DNA of 64,000 nucleotides. Origin: Beverwykella pulmonaria (lineage: Eukaryota; Ascomycota; Dothideomycetes; Pleosporales; Melanommataceae). Under the pieces are notes generated by a model, which made no database searches, had not been told where the DNA came from, and saw only the letters and a list, made by a program, of their open reading frames with translations. Below are positions 61,509 to 64,000 of the stretch, one piece after another; the stretch's first letter is position 1; every line of letters starts with the position of its first letter. The position numbers and the translations under genes were made by a program. The stretch spans positions 4,273,537 to 4,337,536 of the forward strand of contig BCHH01000003.1 in assembly GCA_001599595.1 (NCBI GenBank). The letters run 5' to 3'.

Positions 61509-61597
61509 GACTGGGTAATCTGGCAGTCCCTGAAGAGGTAGTGAAGATGGCAAGCAAAGTGAGTGCGGTGTCTGATATTCTTCGGGAATACTATACC

Positions 61598-61604
61598 TTT
61601 TATA
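61598..61604 (-). promoter_or_regulatory. TATA box of the GH45 gene
   Basis: The minus strand reads TATAAAA followed by GG, 90-96 nt before the ATG at 61508, a normal distance for a strongly regulated secreted-enzyme gene. Confidence 0.65.
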
Positions 61605-64000
61605 CACCTCCCAGTCCAGTGCCATGTCTTGTACTCTTCTGTCATCTAGAATCCCACCTTCCCGGCCTCCGGACAACATACCAATGCTTCATGCACACAA
61701 TCTACATTCAATATCCTCTGCTCGTTATTCTTCTGCGTCAACAAGTATATGCTGTCTGAGCGTGCGTGCGTGCTGCAGGCACAGTGACTCGCTTCCCTTT
61801 CCGCATACCCAGGACCTCAAAGCACGAGCTCGTTCGCTCAAAGTTGACGGGATTCTTGGCAGATTCTGTTGGGTCTGCGGCTCCCTGTCACGCCTCACGC
61901 ACGGAAGAGACGTATCTTCGTTCCAGAAGCCTGGATGGTCCTCTGCTCGCTTCTTAATTCCTCATCCGCGTACCAGCCACTCGGATGGGCTTGCTCCGGT
62001 CTTTGATCGAGCGTCTGGTGGTGAGCTAGAAGTCAGGGAACATGGTTGAAAGGTATATTTGATCAGTGAGAGTAATATGTGAGTACGGCGAACATTGTGC
62101 GCTTAGGTTGCTAGACATCAGTTCCACAGACCATCCTGGTGGGAGATGGTCCTATTTTTGGCTGCTATATCAGCTTGCAGCAGACTCATGACGAGATGTG
62201 GGATCAGTCCAGACAGACCCACGTTCTGCTTTGCGAAAGGAAGGCGGAGAGCCGTGGGATTTGCCAAGGTGATGGATATGCAGACGATGGCGGCTTGTGG
62301 GAAATTTTGAATGTCGGCAAAATCCGGGAGGAAGTCTCAGACCATAATGACCTTTCATTTCCATTAGCACGAAGCTATCACTTCGAATCCAGTATTATAA
62401 CTGAGCTGTGTTATCATGTAAGTTCTTATGCTTTTAATGAGCTCAGACGCTGTCTTTCACCTCGAGCCTGAAGTCGATTTCTGTGTGGGAAAAGTTCTCA
62501 CACATCTGTAAGCGAAAATTGATTGACTCTTACTTCGATCAAAACTTAATGTCTCTGAGAAGTGCCGACTCACCTCACAATGATGTGCGCCTCTGACGTT
62601 CGCATCGTCGCCCTCTGTTTGCAGGTTATCGATTCCCTTATCTGCACCGTCGGCACTAACCCAACATTTTGTGGCGATAATTATTATTCCCCTCGTGTTC
62701 GGTCTATGGGATAGCCAGATGTATATTGTGTTCATCAAGGCCTGCAGCTTCTCATGAATGGGCATCATGTTGGTGAGCATGACCCCTGTCAGTTCGCTCT
62801 GCTTAATCAAAATTGGCCGTGTCCCATAGGTTATTCCTCGCCTTAGATCTGGAAGCGAATGGCTTTTCCCAAAAAATTTGCACATGGTGCTCCTGTGGCT
62901 GGATCGCATCGAGCTACCGTCAGACTACACAGAAAGTTCCAAAGCCGTTCGTGGCTCACTTCTGAGAGGCATATAATACGCGTATTATAGTGCGTCTAGA
63001 TTGCCGATACGGCGCTTTCGTGAACGCTTCCGGACCATCACTCATATGGTCGAAGAGCGTTGAATCGAATGAAAGAAGGAGATCTAAAGCGCGACAATCA
63101 TTTCGTCTCTCGGTAATGGGCTCATCAGCTGGGTTCCAACCAGCCCTTCGGTTCTGCTCCTAATCTGATCTGGGTTATGGAACTGCAAACTCGGGTAGAC
63201 TCCGTATCACAAACCTTGTCGTCCCATATATTCGTACCCATATCTTTGGTCTATGGAAACCTTCTCGGAGGGCGGGACGAAGCGGCGGCCACGCGATTAA
63301 TCTACGGCCAGGCACACATCATTCCAAATTCGGTGTCATGGAAGCTTCGCTGCGAGTGGTGCGGATTCTGGGCGGCAAATACCATAGCCGTGGACGAGAT
63401 GACGCTGCAATCAATCGCAATAATATTGAGTCTCAACAATCGCTCATACCTTCAACCGGACCATCGGCTTCCAGAGACCTCAGCTGAACAGAACGAAAGA
63501 ATAAGCTGCCTCGTACAGCTGAGATTTATTGAAGTGTAGGTGCCATTGTGGCACATACTTCAGTCGTCCCACACTCCAAGTCTGCCCGAGAGCGCCATCC
63601 GACGTCATGACTTTTTGACTTACGAAACATGTAAAATAATGAATTCAACAAAGTGAAAGGGGTTGAGGCAAGTCGAAAAAATAACGTAACGAAGAGGAAG
63701 CCGTATGGGAGCCCACACTTAGTCGAGGTTCGTGACAAGGTCGGGGCCCAGTCCCAAGGTTCCCGCCCAGGAAGATGCCAGTCGCGACGATCCCGCTGCA
63801 CTTTGCGGACAAGTCGACCCCATGTGGGAGGCGGCTTGAGGTCTCATAGGTTGGTCCATCAACAAGGCCCGCTAAGATGAAGGAGAATGCAATAACCTCA
63901 CGTTATGCTGCCGACATGCCCTTTTGCTTGATAGATGAATCGCGCGGATAGGTTGTTTCGAGGGCCAAACTGAAGAACTAGAAACGAAACTACTCGACAT
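61605..64000. other. 2.4 kb without recognisable genes at the right edge
   Basis: Both strands were read; short frames of 60-150 codons occur but show no motifs, exon chains or repeats. The first few hundred bases are the upstream region of the GH45 gene. Confidence 0.4.

Overview
The window is nuclear DNA from a filamentous ascomycete (Pezizomycotina, probably Dothideomycetes). The signs are short spliceosomal introns of about 45-70 nt, HET, patatin and PNP type fungal NLR genes, a DUF3429 protein, an ergosterol gene, a GH45 cellulase with CBM1 modules, and decayed Tc1/mariner and Fot1-like transposons that look mutated by RIP. It mixes conserved housekeeping genes with repeat-bounded accessory islands.

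Layout. 1-2.6 kb: the 5' part of a patatin/NB-ARC NLR gene running off the left edge, then a 745 bp deleted Tc1/mariner copy with 42 bp inverted repeats. 3.2-12.8 kb: a complete VPS13 lipid-transfer protein gene (3199 aa, one intron). 13.6-14.2 kb: an EMI1-like twin-CX9C protein gene. 14.2-29.0 kb: an accessory island edged and punctuated by copies of one dispersed repeat. It holds an intact PNP-NACHT-ankyrin NLR (17.9-21.2 kb), a HET-NACHT-ankyrin NLR whose single frame is broken by seven stops (24.4-28.1 kb), and several transposon relics. 29.1-32.6 kb: a cytosolic HSP70 gene split by a 1.45 kb insert. 34.0-35.2 kb: a DUF3429 mitochondrial membrane protein. 35.4-36.7 kb: a full-length but dead Tc1/mariner element. 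37.7-39.5 kb: glycerol kinase. 39.5-46.6 kb: no gene recognised. 46.6-48.0 kb: ERG27. 48.9-52.0 kb: a RING-finger protein. 53.7-55.4 kb: a coiled-coil protein. 55.8-56.9 kb: a DSC2-like rhomboid pseudoprotease. 57.9-59.0 kb: an NmrA-like protein. 59.8-61.5 kb: a secreted GH45 protein with three CBM1 modules. 61.5-64 kb: nothing recognised.

The strongest discovery candidate is the insert in HSP70. It carries a same-strand, uninterrupted gene for an N-terminal GIY-YIG nuclease domain with all expected catalytic positions, followed by two U1-type C2H2 zinc fingers. This is the architecture of a homing endonuclease placed inside an essential, ultra-conserved nuclear gene. The HSP70 exon sequence touching the insert uses A/T-ending synonymous codons in a gene body that otherwise almost never does. 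That is what would be expected if the element travels with recoded target flanks, though other explanations exist. The insert ends in a perfect TACTAAC branch point and TAG, so it looks like a spliceosomal intron, but a strict GT-AG excision leaves HSP70 one base out of frame. This needs a transcript check.

A second theme is NLR turnover. The two ankyrin NLRs have different N-terminal domains but share near-identical ankyrin units, the 3' end and about 0.9 kb of downstream repeat, which indicates segmental duplication and module exchange.
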